A stretch of DNA of 64,000 nt, taken from assembly GCA_018842655.1 (NCBI GenBank), contig JAGTWN010000004.1:1178001-1242000 (forward strand), given 5' to 3'. Shown here one piece after another: positions 1 through 10,134 of this stretch; the stretch's first letter is position 1, and every line of letters starts with the position of its first letter. The stretch is from Candidatus Pantoea haifensis (GTDB lineage Bacteria > Pseudomonadota > Gammaproteobacteria > Enterobacterales > Enterobacteriaceae). The translations under genes were made by a program, and so were the position numbers. The notes under the pieces are model-generated. The model worked only from the letters and a program-made list of their open reading frames with translations, was not told where the DNA came from and did not search any database.

Positions 1-787
1 CAGCGAATCAGCGCGTACCGAAAAGCTGATTGGATCGCAGGCGATATCGCGTGAAGCATGGGAACAGCGCCGCTCTGCCGCCAGCCAGGCGCAGGCTGAT
101 GTGCTAGCCGCTGTTGCGGCGGTGGATATGGCGCAACTGAATCTGGATTTTACCCGCGTGACCGCGCCGATTGATGGCCGCGCCAGCCGGGCGATGATCA
201 CCTCGGGTAACCTGGTGACCGCCGGTGACAGCGCCAGCGTTCTCACCACGCTGGTATCGCAGGACAGCATGTATGTCTACTTCGACGTCGATGAGAGTAC
301 CTTCCTGCACTATCAGGCGATGGCGCGTCAGGGCCAGCAGCGCCACGCCTTGCCAGTTGAAATTGGCCTGGTCGGTGAACAAGGGTATCCCCATCAGGGC
401 AAAGTCGATTTTCTTGATAATCAACTCACCGCCAGCACCGGCACTATTCGCATGCGCGCCCTGCTCGATAATCATCAACGTCAGTTAACGCCAGGCCTGT
501 TTGCCCGGGTGCGTTTGCCGGGTAGCGCGCAGTTTGATGCCTTGTTAATCGACGATAAAGCGGTGCTGACCGATCAGGATCGCAAATACGTTTACGTGGT
601 GGACAGCCAGGGCAAAGCGCAGCGTCGTGATATCCAGCCGGGGGCGATGGCTGAGGGCCTGCGCATTATCAAATCTGGTCTGCAATCGGGCGATCGGGTG
701 ATCGTCGATGGCCTGCAGAAAGTGTTTATGCCGGGCATGGCGGTGAATGCTCAGCAGGTTGCTATGCGTGCGGCAGTTGCTCACTAA
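1..787 (+). CDS. oqxA: RND efflux periplasmic adaptor, OqxA/MexE type (5' end missing)
   Basis: The frame is open from base 2 to the TAA at 785-787, so the gene starts upstream of the window. The visible 261 residues are the back half of a membrane-fusion adaptor: the end of the coiled-coil hairpin, the lipoyl/barrel segment (TRVTAPIDGRAS, GNLVTAGD), and a C-terminal membrane-proximal domain ending with DGLQKVFMPGM. These match OqxA of Klebsiella as I remember it. The adaptor links the inner-membrane pump to an outer-membrane TolC-like channel. The pump gene follows after 12 bases, so the two form an operon. The name rests on family resemblance; a MexE-type relative with other substrates is possible. 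Confidence 0.88.
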   Translation, partial: SESARTEKLIGSQAISREAWEQRRSAASQAQADVLAAVAAVDMAQLNLDFTRVTAPIDGRASRAMITSGNLVTAGDSASVLTTLVSQDSMYVYFDVDESTFLHYQAMARQGQQRHALPVEIGLVGEQGYPHQGKVDFLDNQLTASTGTIRMRALLDNHQRQLTPGLFARVRLPGSAQFDALLIDDKAVLTDQDRKYVYVVDSQGKAQRRDIQPGAMAEGLRIIKSGLQSGDRVIVDGLQKVFMPGMAVNAQQVAMRAAVAH

Positions 788-799
788 TTCGAGGCCATT

Positions 800-3700
800 A
801 TGGATTTTTCGCGCTTTTTTATCGACCGGCCTATCTTTGCCGCCGTACTGTCGATTTTGATTTTTGTGACCGGCCTGATAGCTATTCCGCTGCTGCCGAT
901 CAGTGAGTATCCCGATGTCGTACCGCCCAGCGTGCAGGTTCGCGCTGAATATCCCGGCGCTAACCCGAAAGTGATTGCCGATTCGGTGGCGACACCGCTG
1001 GAAGAAGCGATTAACGGCGTCGAAAACATGATGTACATGAAATCGGTTGCGGGTTCTGATGGCGTGCTGGTCACCACCGTGACTTTCCGCCCAGGCACCG
1101 ATCCCGATCAGGCGCAGGTTCAGGTGCAAAACCGTGTGGCACAGGCTGAAGCGCGCTTACCTGAAGATGTGCGTCGTCTTGGTATCACCACGCAAAAGCA
1201 GTCGCCAACCTTAACCCTGGTGGTGCATCTGTTCTCGCCTGAGAACAGTTACGATTCGCTTTATCTGCGCAACTACGCGACGTTAAAAGTAAAAGATGAG
1301 CTGGCTCGCCTGCCTGGCGTCGGTCAGATCCAGATATTTGGTGCAGGCGAATATGCGATGCGCGTCTGGCTCGATCCCAATAAAGTTGCAGCGCGCGGCT
1401 TGACGGCAGCTGATGTTATCACCGCCATGCAGGAGCAGAACGTACAGGTTTCCGCCGGACAACTGGGCGCTGAACCGCTGAAAAAGCAGAGCGATTTTCT
1501 GTTATCCATTAATACGCAAGGTCGGCTGGAAACGGAACAGCAGTTTGGCGACATCATCCTGAAAACCTCAGAAGATGGCTCGCTGGTACGCTTGCGTGAT
1601 GTCGCACGCATTGAAATGGGTTCCGGTAGCTACGCGCTACGTTCGCAGCTGAATAATAAAGATGCCGTCGGTATCGGTATTTTTCAGGCACCTGGCGCCA
1701 ACGCCATCGATCTCTCGAATGCAGTACGCGCCAAAATGGACGAGCTGGCGACCCGCTTTCCGAATGATGTGAAATGGGCTGCACCTTACGATCCCACTGT
1801 GTTTGTGCGGGATTCGATTAAGGCGGTCGTGCAAACCCTGCTGGAAGCGGTGATCCTGGTGGTTTTAGTGGTGATTCTCTTTCTGCAAACCTGGCGCGCC
1901 TCAATTATTCCGCTGTTGGCCGTACCGGTTTCGGTGGTCGGCACCTTTAGTGTGCTCTATCTGCTGGGCTTTTCGCTGAACACCCTGAGTCTGTTTGGAC
2001 TGGTACTGGCGATTGGTATCGTGGTGGACGACGCTATTGTGGTAGTGGAAAATGTCGAGCGTAATATCGAAATGGGCCTTACGCCAAAAGCGGCGGCGCA
2101 TCAGGCCATGCGCGAAGTCTCCGGGCCGATTATTGCGATTGCGTTAGTGCTCTGTGCGGTGTTTGTTCCAATGGCGTTTTTATCTGGCGTAACCGGACAA
2201 TTCTACAAGCAGTTTGCCGTGACCATCGCGATTTCAACGGTGATCTCTGCCATTAACTCCCTGACGCTCTCACCCGCTCTGGCTGCGATGCTGTTAAAGG
2301 ATCATCATGCGGCAAAAGATTTGCCGACACGCCTGATCGATCGCCTTTTCGGCTGGCTGTTCCGCCCTTTTAACCGCTTTTTCCAGCGCAGTGCGCACGG
2401 TTATGAGTCGATGGTCAGCAAAACCCTGCGTCGTCGCGGTGCGGTATTCGGCGTTTATGTGCTACTGCTGGCAGGTGCAGGCTGGATGTTCCACAGCGTG
2501 CCGGGTGGGTTTATTCCAACGCAGGACAAGCTCTATCTGATTGGCGGCGTGAAAATGCCCGAAGGCTCATCTCTGGCGCGCACCGATGAAGTGATCCGCA
2601 AAATGAGCGAAATTGGCCTGCAAACCGATGGCGTGGCCTATGCTGTGGCTTTCCCGGACTTAATGCACTGCAGTTTACCAATACGCCTAATACCGGCACG
2701 GTATTTTTTGGCCTGAAACCGTTCGATCAACGTAAGCACAGCGCGGCGGAGATCAATGCGGAAATCAACGCCAAAATCGCGCAAATCCAGCAGGGCTTTG
2801 GCTTTTCTATCATGCCGCCCCCTATTTTGGGTCTGGGCCAGGGTTCGGGATATTCATTGTATGTGCAGGACCGCGCAGGATTAGGTTACGGTGCCCTGCA
2901 AACGGCCATTAATACCCTTTCCGGTGCGGTGATGCAGACGCCAGGCATGCAATTCCCGATCTCTTCTTATCAGGCGAATGTGCCGCAACTGGATGTACAG
3001 GTCGATCGCGATAAAGCCAAAGCACAGGGCGTATCGTTAACCGATCTGTTTAGTACGCTGCAAACCTATCTTGGCTCTTCTTACGTGAATGACTTTAATC
3101 GCTTTGGTCGCACCTGGCGCGTAATGGCGCAGGCTGACGGCGATTTTCGTGACAGCGTTGAGGATATTGCGAACCTGCGTACCCGTAACGATCGTGGCGA
3201 GATGGTGCCCATTGGCAGCATGGTGCATATCACAACGACTTACGGCCCCGATCCGGTGATTCGCTACAACGGTTACCCGGCAGCCGATTTAATTGGCGAT
3301 GCCGATCCGCGTGTACTCTCTTCAGCACAGGCGATGACGGCGCTGGAAGCGATGTCCGGTCAACTTTTACCTAACGGCATGAATATCGAATGGACCGATC
3401 TCAGCTACCAGCAATCCACGCAGGGCAATACGGCGCTGATTGTTTTCCCGGTGGCGGTGTTACTCGCATTTCTGGTGCTGGCGGCGCTTTATGAGAGCTG
3501 GACTTTGCCGCTGGCGGTGATTTTGATTGTGCCAGTAACGATGCTGTCGGCGCTGGTTGGCGTCTGGCTCACCGGCGGTGATAACAATGTGTTTGTGCAG
3601 GTCGGACTGGTGGTGTTGATGGGACTGGCATGTAAGAACGCAATTCTGATTGTTGAATTTGCCCGCGAGCTGGAAATTCAGGGCAAAGGCATTGTGGAAT

Positions 3701-3951
3701 CTGCGCTGGAAGCGTGTCGTTTACGTCTGCGTCCCATCGTGATGACCTCGATTGCCTTTATCGCGGGTACTATTCCGTTGATTCTGGGCGAAGGTGCGGG
3801 TGCCGAAGTGCGCGGCGTAACCGGCATCACAGTGTTTGCTGGCATGCTCGGCGTAACGCTGTTTGGCCTGTTCCTGACACCGGTGTTTTACGTGACGCTG
3901 CGTAAATGGGTGACCCGCCATGCAGAAAAAGAGACGCTGCAAACGGCGTAG
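800..3951 (+). CDS. oqxB: RND multidrug efflux permease, OqxB/MexF type (one-base break)
   Basis: Inner-membrane proton-driven drug pump of the HAE1 family. It begins MDFSRFFIDRPIFA, has the two large periplasmic loops and twelve membrane segments expected, and carries the central membrane motif GIVVDDAIVVVENV. The frame breaks near 2656-2657: VAFP should continue as GLNALQF, which needs CCCGGG where CCCGG is present. With one G restored the protein is 1050 residues, the usual OqxB length. It follows oqxA by 12 bases and is followed by a convergent Rrf2 repressor gene, the arrangement known from Klebsiella oqxAB-oqxR. Likely exported compounds are quinolones, chloramphenicol and similar small amphiphiles (family knowledge, not shown here). 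Confidence 0.88.
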
Positions 3952-3961
3952 TTGAAGCTGG

Positions 3962-3985
3962 CGAGCACGCTGCCTTGCGTGCTCG
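3962..3985 (+). terminator. Hairpin after oqxB
   Basis: A perfect 9-bp stem (CGAGCACGC and GCGTGCTCG) with a 6-base loop lies 10 bases after the oqxB stop. It has no clear T-run of its own and sits just before the stronger bidirectional terminator. Confidence 0.45.
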
Positions 3986-3999
3986 TTATAATCAGGACA

Positions 4000-4028
4000 T
4001 AAAAAAAGCCGCATCAGCGGCTTTTTTT
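4000..4028. terminator. Bidirectional terminator between oqxB and oqxR
   Basis: A7, then GCCGC-ATCA-GCGGC, then T7: an intrinsic terminator that works on both strands between convergent genes. The stem overlaps the last codons and stop of oqxR, so the end of that coding sequence doubles as the terminator. Confidence 0.85.
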
Positions 4029-4502
4029 ACAGAAGTCTTCTGTCTCTTCGGGATCGGGAACCGCAGTGCAGTTACTGGTATCGCGCGTTTTTAACTCATT
4101 CAGGGCATCCGCAACGGTACGTTTCGCTAACACATCCAACGAGGCCTGCTCTGCTTCATCGGCTATGGCTTTAAAATACCAGCAGAGATTGGCGCTGACT
4201 AAACAGCGTGGCGCAACATCGGGACGTGAAGCCCAGATTTTTTTGTCTTCAATCACCGATATGTAGATGTCACGAAGCGTAATATCTGCAGCGGGACGCC
4301 CCAGATGAATCGAACCGGTTCGGCCTAATGTCGAGACGATAATACCGTCGCGGGTTAAGGGAACCATCAGTTTTCGAATAAAGCTGGGATTCGCTTCAAG
4401 GCCATAAGCCAGAATTGCGCTGGTTGAGCGTTTACCCATTTGCTCCGCCATCGCTACGCTCAAAACCATTTGCAAAGCTGTCGGGAAGCGGTAATCAAGC
4501 AT
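4014..4502 (-). CDS. oqxR: Rrf2-family repressor, OqxR-like
   Basis: A 162-residue winged-helix regulator of the Rrf2 family. The start at 4502 is chosen because MLDYRFPTALQMVLSVAMAE is the canonical family N-terminus; an upstream in-frame start at 4646 would add 48 unrelated residues. Recognition-helix region: STSAILAYGLEANPSFIRKLM. Cysteines near residues 97, 104, 147 and 158 do not form the tight Fe-S cluster triplet of IscR, so a ligand- or redox-sensing role is open. Its position next to the pump matches Klebsiella oqxR, whose loss derepresses oqxAB (established for that species). Function here is inferred from family and position. Confidence 0.82.
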   Translation of the reverse strand: MLDYRFPTALQMVLSVAMAEQMGKRSTSAILAYGLEANPSFIRKLMVPLTRDGIIVSTLGRTGSIHLGRPAADITLRDIYISVIEDKKIWASRPDVAPRCLVSANLCWYFKAIADEAEQASLDVLAKRTVADALNELKTRDTSNCTAVPDPEETEDFCKKSR

Positions 4503-4692
4503 TTCTGTATCCTGAGTTGCGGTGCATCTTGTTGTTTTATTGCCGCCTGAGTGAACAATCAATGAGCAATAAATATAACAAACACTGTTGCTTTTTAGAA
4601 GCAAGGCGTCTGTGACAAGGCACGTATTCACCAAAGCCTGCGGCACGATAGCACAAGGTGCTTAGCCTGCTAACTGCCAATTTCTTTTACCG

Positions 4693-5877
4693 TTAATCAA
4701 ACGCTGCCGCTGGCACGGGAAGGCGTTGTTTTAACACCATCACCAGTACCACGTTAATGATTGCTAAAAAGCAAAGCAACCCTAACGTGGTGGATGCGCC
4801 CATTGTTTCAAACACATAGCTACCAATCAATGGGGTTAACGCCTGACCAATCAGTGCCGGACGCGCCATCCGTCCAACGACAATCGCATACGCCTCCGGT
4901 TTGACCATTGCCAGCGGTAAAGTTCCCCGAACAATGGCACGCAGGCCGTTTCCGGCACCGTAAAGCACCATACTCAGCAGAGCCATTTGTGGATAACACG
5001 CGAGTAACAGCAGACCTGCCGCTACCAGTCCCACCGAGAAAAAGGTGGTCCAGACAGGATGACCACGTTTAAACAGGATATCGACGACGCGCGATCCGAC
5101 CTGGCACGGCCCTAAAATGGCACTGATCGCCAATGCTGAAGCCAGGCTATGGCCGCTGGCCTGAAGTAAGCTAATGAGCTGTACAGAAATAGCCGTCATG
5201 ATGACCGACGCCAGGGTAAAAATGGCGCACAACAGCCAAAACAGTGTGGGGGCAATATCAGCATTGCCCTGTGAAAGTGATTTTCGCGTCGTGGTTTTCT
5301 GGGTTTTTACCGGCGGTAATGCGAAGAAATAAGCGGGTAAAACGCACACCAGTAGCATTACCGCAATGGCAAAACAGGCTCCGCGCCAGTCGAGCCAGTG
5401 AATGAGCAAAGCGGTCCCGGGCCAGACCAGTGTGGTACAAAATCCTGAGATCAGAGTGATGCCGGTGATAGCCGCACGCGCCTGGCTACCATAACAGGTG
5501 CCAAGCGAAGCAAAAAGCGCATCGTACAGCCCCATTGCCATGCCAGTGCCGATGATGACCCACGCGAACAGAAACAGCAGCAACGAATGACTAAGCCCCA
5601 TTATTACCAGGCCCAGCGCCATTACCGCCCCGCTCAGCGCCAGTAATGTCCGTCCGCCGGTTTTGGCAATGATGCGACCACTCAACGGAGCCAGCAACCC
5701 TGAAACAAAAATGCCGGTTGATAAAGCACCATAAACCCACTGCTGCGACCAGCCAGTTTCAGCAACAATGGGATTGGCCATCACCGCCATTAAATAGAAG
5801 GAGCCACCCCATGAAAGGATTTGTACCAGACCCAACGTAATAATTGCGGCTGTACCGGGCTTTCTTGTCTGTTCCAC
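4693..5877 (-). CDS. MFS transporter, unknown substrate
   Basis: A 394-residue major facilitator with about twelve hydrophobic segments. The loop after the second helix reads SGRIIAKTGGRTLL, a form of the family's G-x-x-x-D/R-R-x-G-R-R/K signature. The start is a GTG at 5877 giving MEQTRKPGTAAIITLGLVQILSWGGSFYLM with the first helix beginning at about residue 12; the ribosome site (CGGA) is weak. The substrate cannot be told from sequence. It stands alone between oqxR and the effector module, and may be a metabolite or drug exporter in the YbfB/NarK-like part of the family. Confidence 0.75.
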   Translation of the reverse strand: MEQTRKPGTAAIITLGLVQILSWGGSFYLMAVMANPIVAETGWSQQWVYGALSTGIFVSGLLAPLSGRIIAKTGGRTLLALSGAVMALGLVIMGLSHSLLLFLFAWVIIGTGMAMGLYDALFASLGTCYGSQARAAITGITLISGFCTTLVWPGTALLIHWLDWRGACFAIAVMLLVCVLPAYFFALPPVKTQKTTTRKSLSQGNADIAPTLFWLLCAIFTLASVIMTAISVQLISLLQASGHSLASALAISAILGPCQVGSRVVDILFKRGHPVWTTFFSVGLVAAGLLLLACYPQMALLSMVLYGAGNGLRAIVRGTLPLAMVKPEAYAIVVGRMARPALIGQALTPLIGSYVFETMGASTTLGLLCFLAIINVVLVMVLKQRLPVPAAAFD

Positions 5878-5990
5878 ATCTGAAATCCGTTAGCTAACAA
5901 ACTATTTTTATAACATGTTCTGCTATAAGGAAAAATGCTCCTTTGCTGTGAGCCGATTTTTCCGCAGTTCAGCCGATGTTGCGCTAAGCG

Positions 5991-6649
5991 TTACCAGCTG
6001 CCGTAGGGGTAAGTTTTTCCCTTGATAAAGTCCGGCGTGTCTCCGTAATACACATAGCCATTGGGATGCTGGTTTATTTCCTTGCAGGCCTTCAGCTTAT
6101 CGCCGGACAGCGTGGTGATTTTTTGTGGTGTCAGCTGAACATTCTCCCCGCCGGCGCTGTTTTTCAGCCATATCCTGACCCTGCCTTCAGGGGCCAGGCC
6201 AAACATCAGCGTTTTATACCAGGCAGTGTTCCCTCTCCGGTCCTTCCCGGTTGGCGTCAGCATGGTTTCGCGCAGCGACGGCGGAAAGATAATCCGCGTC
6301 TCGTAGGTCTTTTTGTCAATGATGGAATCCCAGCAGAACAGCATCAGCGCAGGCGGGTGCCGCGCTTTGTTGAAATGCACGCCACCACTACCTGTTCGGT
6401 TATTCCATTGACCAACAACCGCCGGGTCTCCCTGGGTACTGTCCAGGGTTCGGAATGTGGACACCACTTTGCCGGTGTCAATAATCATGGCGCGGGTGAC
6501 CACCGCGGGTAAGGCGTGAGGAGTAAAAAAGCAAAGCCCCACTTGCCGTAGGGCATCTGGCCGGTCTCTTCCGGCGTCTGCGGCTCACCGGCCTGGCAGC
6601 CGCTCAGCGCGGCCAGCAGTATCAGAGGCAACAGTGTTTTCAGCGTCAT
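5991..6649 (-). CDS. DUF2931 lipoprotein, copy 1 (probable T6SS immunity; one-base break)
   Basis: Last gene of a three-copy array. Translation from ATG 6649 gives a lipoprotein signal (MTLKTLLPLILLAALSGC, lipobox LSGC) and a spacer ending MPYGKW. The rest (GLCFFTPHALPAVVTRAM... to KTYPYGSW) lies in the next frame. The break is a TGGGGC that should be TGGGGGC so that Lys-Trp-Gly-Leu reads through. Restored length is 219 residues. DUF2931 proteins are enterobacterial lipoproteins found next to type VI lipases. An outer-membrane immunity protein that neutralises the lipase at 8187-10134 is the inferred role. C-terminal half (EINQHPNGYVYYGDTPDF) differs from copies 2 and 3. Confidence 0.72.
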
Positions 6650-6724
6650 ATTTTCTCATCCGTGTCACGGAGCGTGCGTTGCCCGCTCCTGTTAAATCCC
6701 TGACAGATACGCTGCCTTCACGTG

Positions 6725-7380
6725 CTACCAGCTGCCGTAGGGATAAGTTTTTCCTTTAATAAAATCCTGCGTGGTTTTGGTATAACCATATCCCTGTGAA
6801 TGTCTTGTTATTCCCTTGCAGGCCTTCAGCTTATCGCCGGACAGCGTGGTGATTTTTTGTGGTATCAGCGGAACATTCTCCCCGCCGGCGCTGTTTTTCA
6901 GCCATATCCTGACCTTTCCTTCAGGGGCCAGGCCAAACAGCAGCGTTTTATACCAGGCAGTGTTCCCTCTCCGGTCCTTTCCGGTCGGCGTCAGCATGGT
7001 TTCGCGCAGCGACGGCGGAAAAATAATCCGCGTCTCGTAGGTCTTTTTGTCAATGATGGAATCCCAGCAGAACAGCATCAGCGCGGGCGGGTGCCGCGCT
7101 TTGTTGAAATGTGGGAATAGTGACAGTCTTGAATACCATGTGCCTACCGAGTTGGGATCTGCTGGCGTACTGTCCAGGGTGCGGAATGTGGACACCACTT
7201 TGCCGGTGTCAATAATCATGGCGCGGGTGACCACCGCGGGTAAGGCGTGAGGGGTAAAAAAGCAAAGCCCCATTTGCCGTAGGGCATCTGGCCGGTCTCT
7301 TCCGGCGTCTGTGGCTCACCGGCCTGGCAGCCGCTCAGCGCGGCCAGCAGTATCAGAGGCAACAGTGTTTTCAGCGTCAT
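6725..7380 (-). CDS. DUF2931 lipoprotein, copy 2 (probable T6SS immunity; one-base break)
   Basis: Middle copy, starting at ATG 7380 with the same lipoprotein signal and lipobox LSGC, and ending KTYPYGSW. The same G-tract is one base short at 7269-7272 (TGGGGC for TGGGGGC), splitting the signal peptide from the mature domain. Its central segment (PADPNSVGTWYSRLSLFP) differs strongly from the QGDPAVVGQWNNRTGSGG of copies 1 and 3, while its C-terminal part (GITRHSQGYGYTKTTQDF) equals copy 3. Restored length is about 218 residues. The 75-base spacers on both sides are nearly identical, which marks a recent tandem duplication. Confidence 0.72.
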
Positions 7381-7455
7381 ATTTTTTCATCCGTATCACG
7401 GAGCGTGCGTTGCCCGCTCCTGTTAAATCCCTGACAGATACGCTGCCTTCACGTG

Positions 7456-8114
7456 CTACCAGCTGCCGTAGGGATAAGTTTTTCCTTTAATAAAATCCTG
7501 CGTGGTTTTGGTATAACCATATCCCTGTGAATGTCTTGTTATTCCCTTGCAGGCCTTCAGCTTATCGCCGGACAGCGTGGTGATTTTTTGTGGTGTCAGC
7601 GGAACATTCTCCCCGCCGGCGCTGCTTTGCAGCCATATCCTGACCTTTCCTTCAGGGGCCAGGCCAAACAGCAGCGTGTCATACCAGGCTGTCTCGCCGT
7701 AGCTGTCCTTCCCGGTCGGCGTCAGCATGGTTTCACGCAGCGACGGCGGAAAAATAATCCGCGTCTCGTAGGTCTTTTTGTCAATGATGGAGTCCCAGCA
7801 GAACAGCATCAGCGCAGGCGGGTGCCGCGCTTTGTTGAAATGCACGCCACCACTACCTGTTCGGTTATTCCATTGACCAACAACCGCCGGGTCTCCCTGG
7901 GTACTGTCCAGGGTTCGGAATGTGGACACCACTTTGCCGGTGTCAATAATCATGGCGCGGGTGACCACTGCGGGTAAGGCGTGAGGGGTAAAAAAGCAAA
8001 GCCCCACTTGCCGTAGGGCATCTGGCCGGTCTCTTCCGGCGTCTGCGGCTCACCGGCCTGGCAGCCGCTCAGCGCGGCCAGCAGTATCAGAGGCAACAGT
8101 CTTTTCAGCGTCAT
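7456..8114 (-). CDS. DUF2931 lipoprotein, copy 3 (probable T6SS immunity; one-base break)
   Basis: First copy after the lipase gene (72 bases downstream of its stop), starting at ATG 8114. Signal peptide, lipobox and the short G-tract are as in the other copies. The N-terminal half, including the QGDPAVVGQWNNRTGSGG segment, equals copy 1 and the C-terminal half equals copy 2. Private changes lie in the middle (DSYGETAWYDTL for DRRGNTAWYKTL, and LQSSAGGEN for LKNSAGGEN). Restored length is 219 residues. Being closest to the effector, it is the best candidate for the cognate immunity protein. Confidence 0.73.
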
Positions 8115-8186
8115 ATTTTCTTTTCATCCATGTTGTAGATCGTGCGTTGCCAGTTCTCATCCGGGCGGTTGACGAACCCGATAATT

Positions 8187-10134
8187 TCAGCGGGGGATGC
8201 GCCCCCGGATGATACCGTTGCTGTCGGTGACAATGGCATTCCAGTTGGACGAGCAGTGGATATATTTACCCGCAATCACATCCAGTTCACGCTGACTGAA
8301 AGCTTCAGGAGTCTGACCTGAGCGAACAGCTTTTCCCATTGAGATCGCTTTTTCACAAAGTGGGATTAACTCAGCAGGCAGGTTAAAGTTATCGTCTTCC
8401 TGAATGTCCTCAAACAACACCCCCGCCTCCTGTGCCGCATCGAGCATCACCCGCAGCGCCACCTTCGACCAGTCATTCTTTACTGTCCGGTCGCGTAGTG
8501 TCATTGCCGCATAGCTACGCTTCTGCGGTGTGCCATAGCGGTCAGATGGCACTCTGTCGTCATACCAGGTTTCCGCTGAAGTCTCGCTGGTTCGCAGGAC
8601 GGGCGCAATGCCGGGGTATTTATCCAGCGTAGCCAGCTGTTTTAACGTTTGATAATAGCCGCGGGTCTGCCTGCCGGGATAGCTGCGCGGCACGGTGTCG
8701 GTCTCCGGTCGCGTCAGGAACAGGTTCTCCTTCACCACCGGCAGATAGCCGCCGCCGATGTCGGAATGCGCCCCCGGCAGCGCCAGTTCAGGCCAGGCGG
8801 GTTTGACGCTGTTCAGGGCAAAGTTGAACCGGCATTCATGGGCAGCGGTGATATGAAAGACCTTATCCGCCACGCCAGGCCGAAGCAGCAGATTGACATT
8901 ACCGGTGTTTGCACTGTGCGGGTTCAGGCCATTTGCCGGGGTGCCGATTGCCGCCACGGTATCAAAGATACCGATAAAGCGGATTTTACCGGCAGGTGCT
9001 CCTTTAAACTCCACACTTCCCAACCCTTCCCCAATGGCAGCGATAATGGCGGGATCTTCTGACTGAATGCGGTTGGCAAAATGCCTAGATGCAGCTGCAC
9101 CTCGGCTGAAGCCAAAGATATCAAACTGGAGGGCTTTGATGACAAATTCATAATCCGGCTGATTTCGTCGTAATCCTGCCAGAGCTGACTTAATATTCTT
9201 AGCTATAACTGATACTGCTTTATCTGTCTTAGAAAGAACTCCAGTATCCGAAGTGCCAAAAACCTGCTCAATTTTACTGTCAGCCTTACCGGCTTCCGTG
9301 CCGATACCATCAATATAAACACTGTGCTGGACTTCATTTTCTCTGGTAGAAAACGTCGCATATACAGCATATCCAGCCAGTGAATGTTGGTGTAATACCC
9401 GATATAGCTGTTCGCCCCGAGTCCCGACACGCCAAAATTTTCCTGCGCACATTTTTCCAGAATGCCCTCAGCCTCGGCGCTGGCAAGCCTGAAGTGGCTG
9501 GCCGTGCAGGCTTTCAGCATGTTATCGATATTCACCGCGTTATTACCGGTGCCGTCAAAAAAGACGCCAAGCGTCAGCGTGACCTCCCGCCGTTTTTGCG
9601 CAGGAGGGCTGTCAGGGCGTGGCCCAGGGGCAGATTTTTTCGCGTCGCCTGCGCCTGCTGTTCCGGCACGGTGCTTTTTCTGCTGTGCCGCACTGTCGGC
9701 CTGGGTTTTCCGTCTGTCTGCCGGTAGTCCCTGCGGCTCACTGAACGGTTATATTCACCGATGATCTTCTCTGCGCCCTTTAAGGAGAAGGCGTAGGGGC
9801 TGTTGCACATCAGCGCGCCCTGCTCATTGACGTAAAAAAGCGTGGCCGGCCCGGACATTTCACTGAGCATTATCACATCGCCGGCAAACACCATTTCTTT
9901 CAGCCGGGCTTTTTCGCCCGGCCCGTGCGGCCGCGGCTCATGCGGGTTTCGGTAAGACGGAGCCTCATACATGCTGATAATGTGGAAACCAGCATGCCGA
10001 CTGTCGTCAAAGTCATACTGTTCACAGATGCGCGGCCAGGCAAAGTCGGGGTAAATAATACGTTCGTATTCTTCAGGATCGAGATTGTCTTCCGCTAAAT
10101 AAAAAAGATGCATTCCTGGCAGGCTGAACCCCAT
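8187..10134 (-). CDS. Tle1-like T6SS phospholipase effector, DUF2235 (two one-base breaks)
   Basis: Predicted 649-residue type VI lipase once two missing bases are restored: near 9707 (GGAAAACCC should be GGAAAAACCC) and near 9377 (TATATGCG, probably TATAATGCG). Start ATG 10134 follows a good site (AAGGGAAAGGGAT). Residues 1 to about 145 form an unrecognised domain; then a charged Ala/Lys/Pro linker; then the DUF2235 alpha/beta hydrolase with LTLGVFFDGTGNN, nucleophile elbow GFSRG, IFDTVAA (Asp) and GAHSDIGGGY (His). Tle1 enzymes are phospholipases A2 delivered into rival cells and attack membrane lipids. Three DUF2931 lipoprotein genes follow on the same strand. No VgrG, Hcp or PAAR gene lies nearby, so delivery would depend on a T6SS encoded elsewhere. 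Confidence 0.82.

Larger units (their letters stand above)
5991..8114 (-). repeat. Three-unit tandem gene repeat, period about 732 bp
   Basis: Starts of the three units lie at 6649, 7380 and 8114, spaced 731 and 734 bases. Coding parts and the 75-base spacers (6650-6724, 7381-7455) are nearly identical, with divergence confined to a central block and a C-terminal block. The differences are distributed as a mosaic, which points to recombination between units after duplication. Confidence 0.9.

Noticed and set aside
4503-4646. N-terminal extension of oqxR
   Set aside because: Rrf2 proteins begin at MLDYRFPTAL; the extension is unrelated and lacks a ribosome site.
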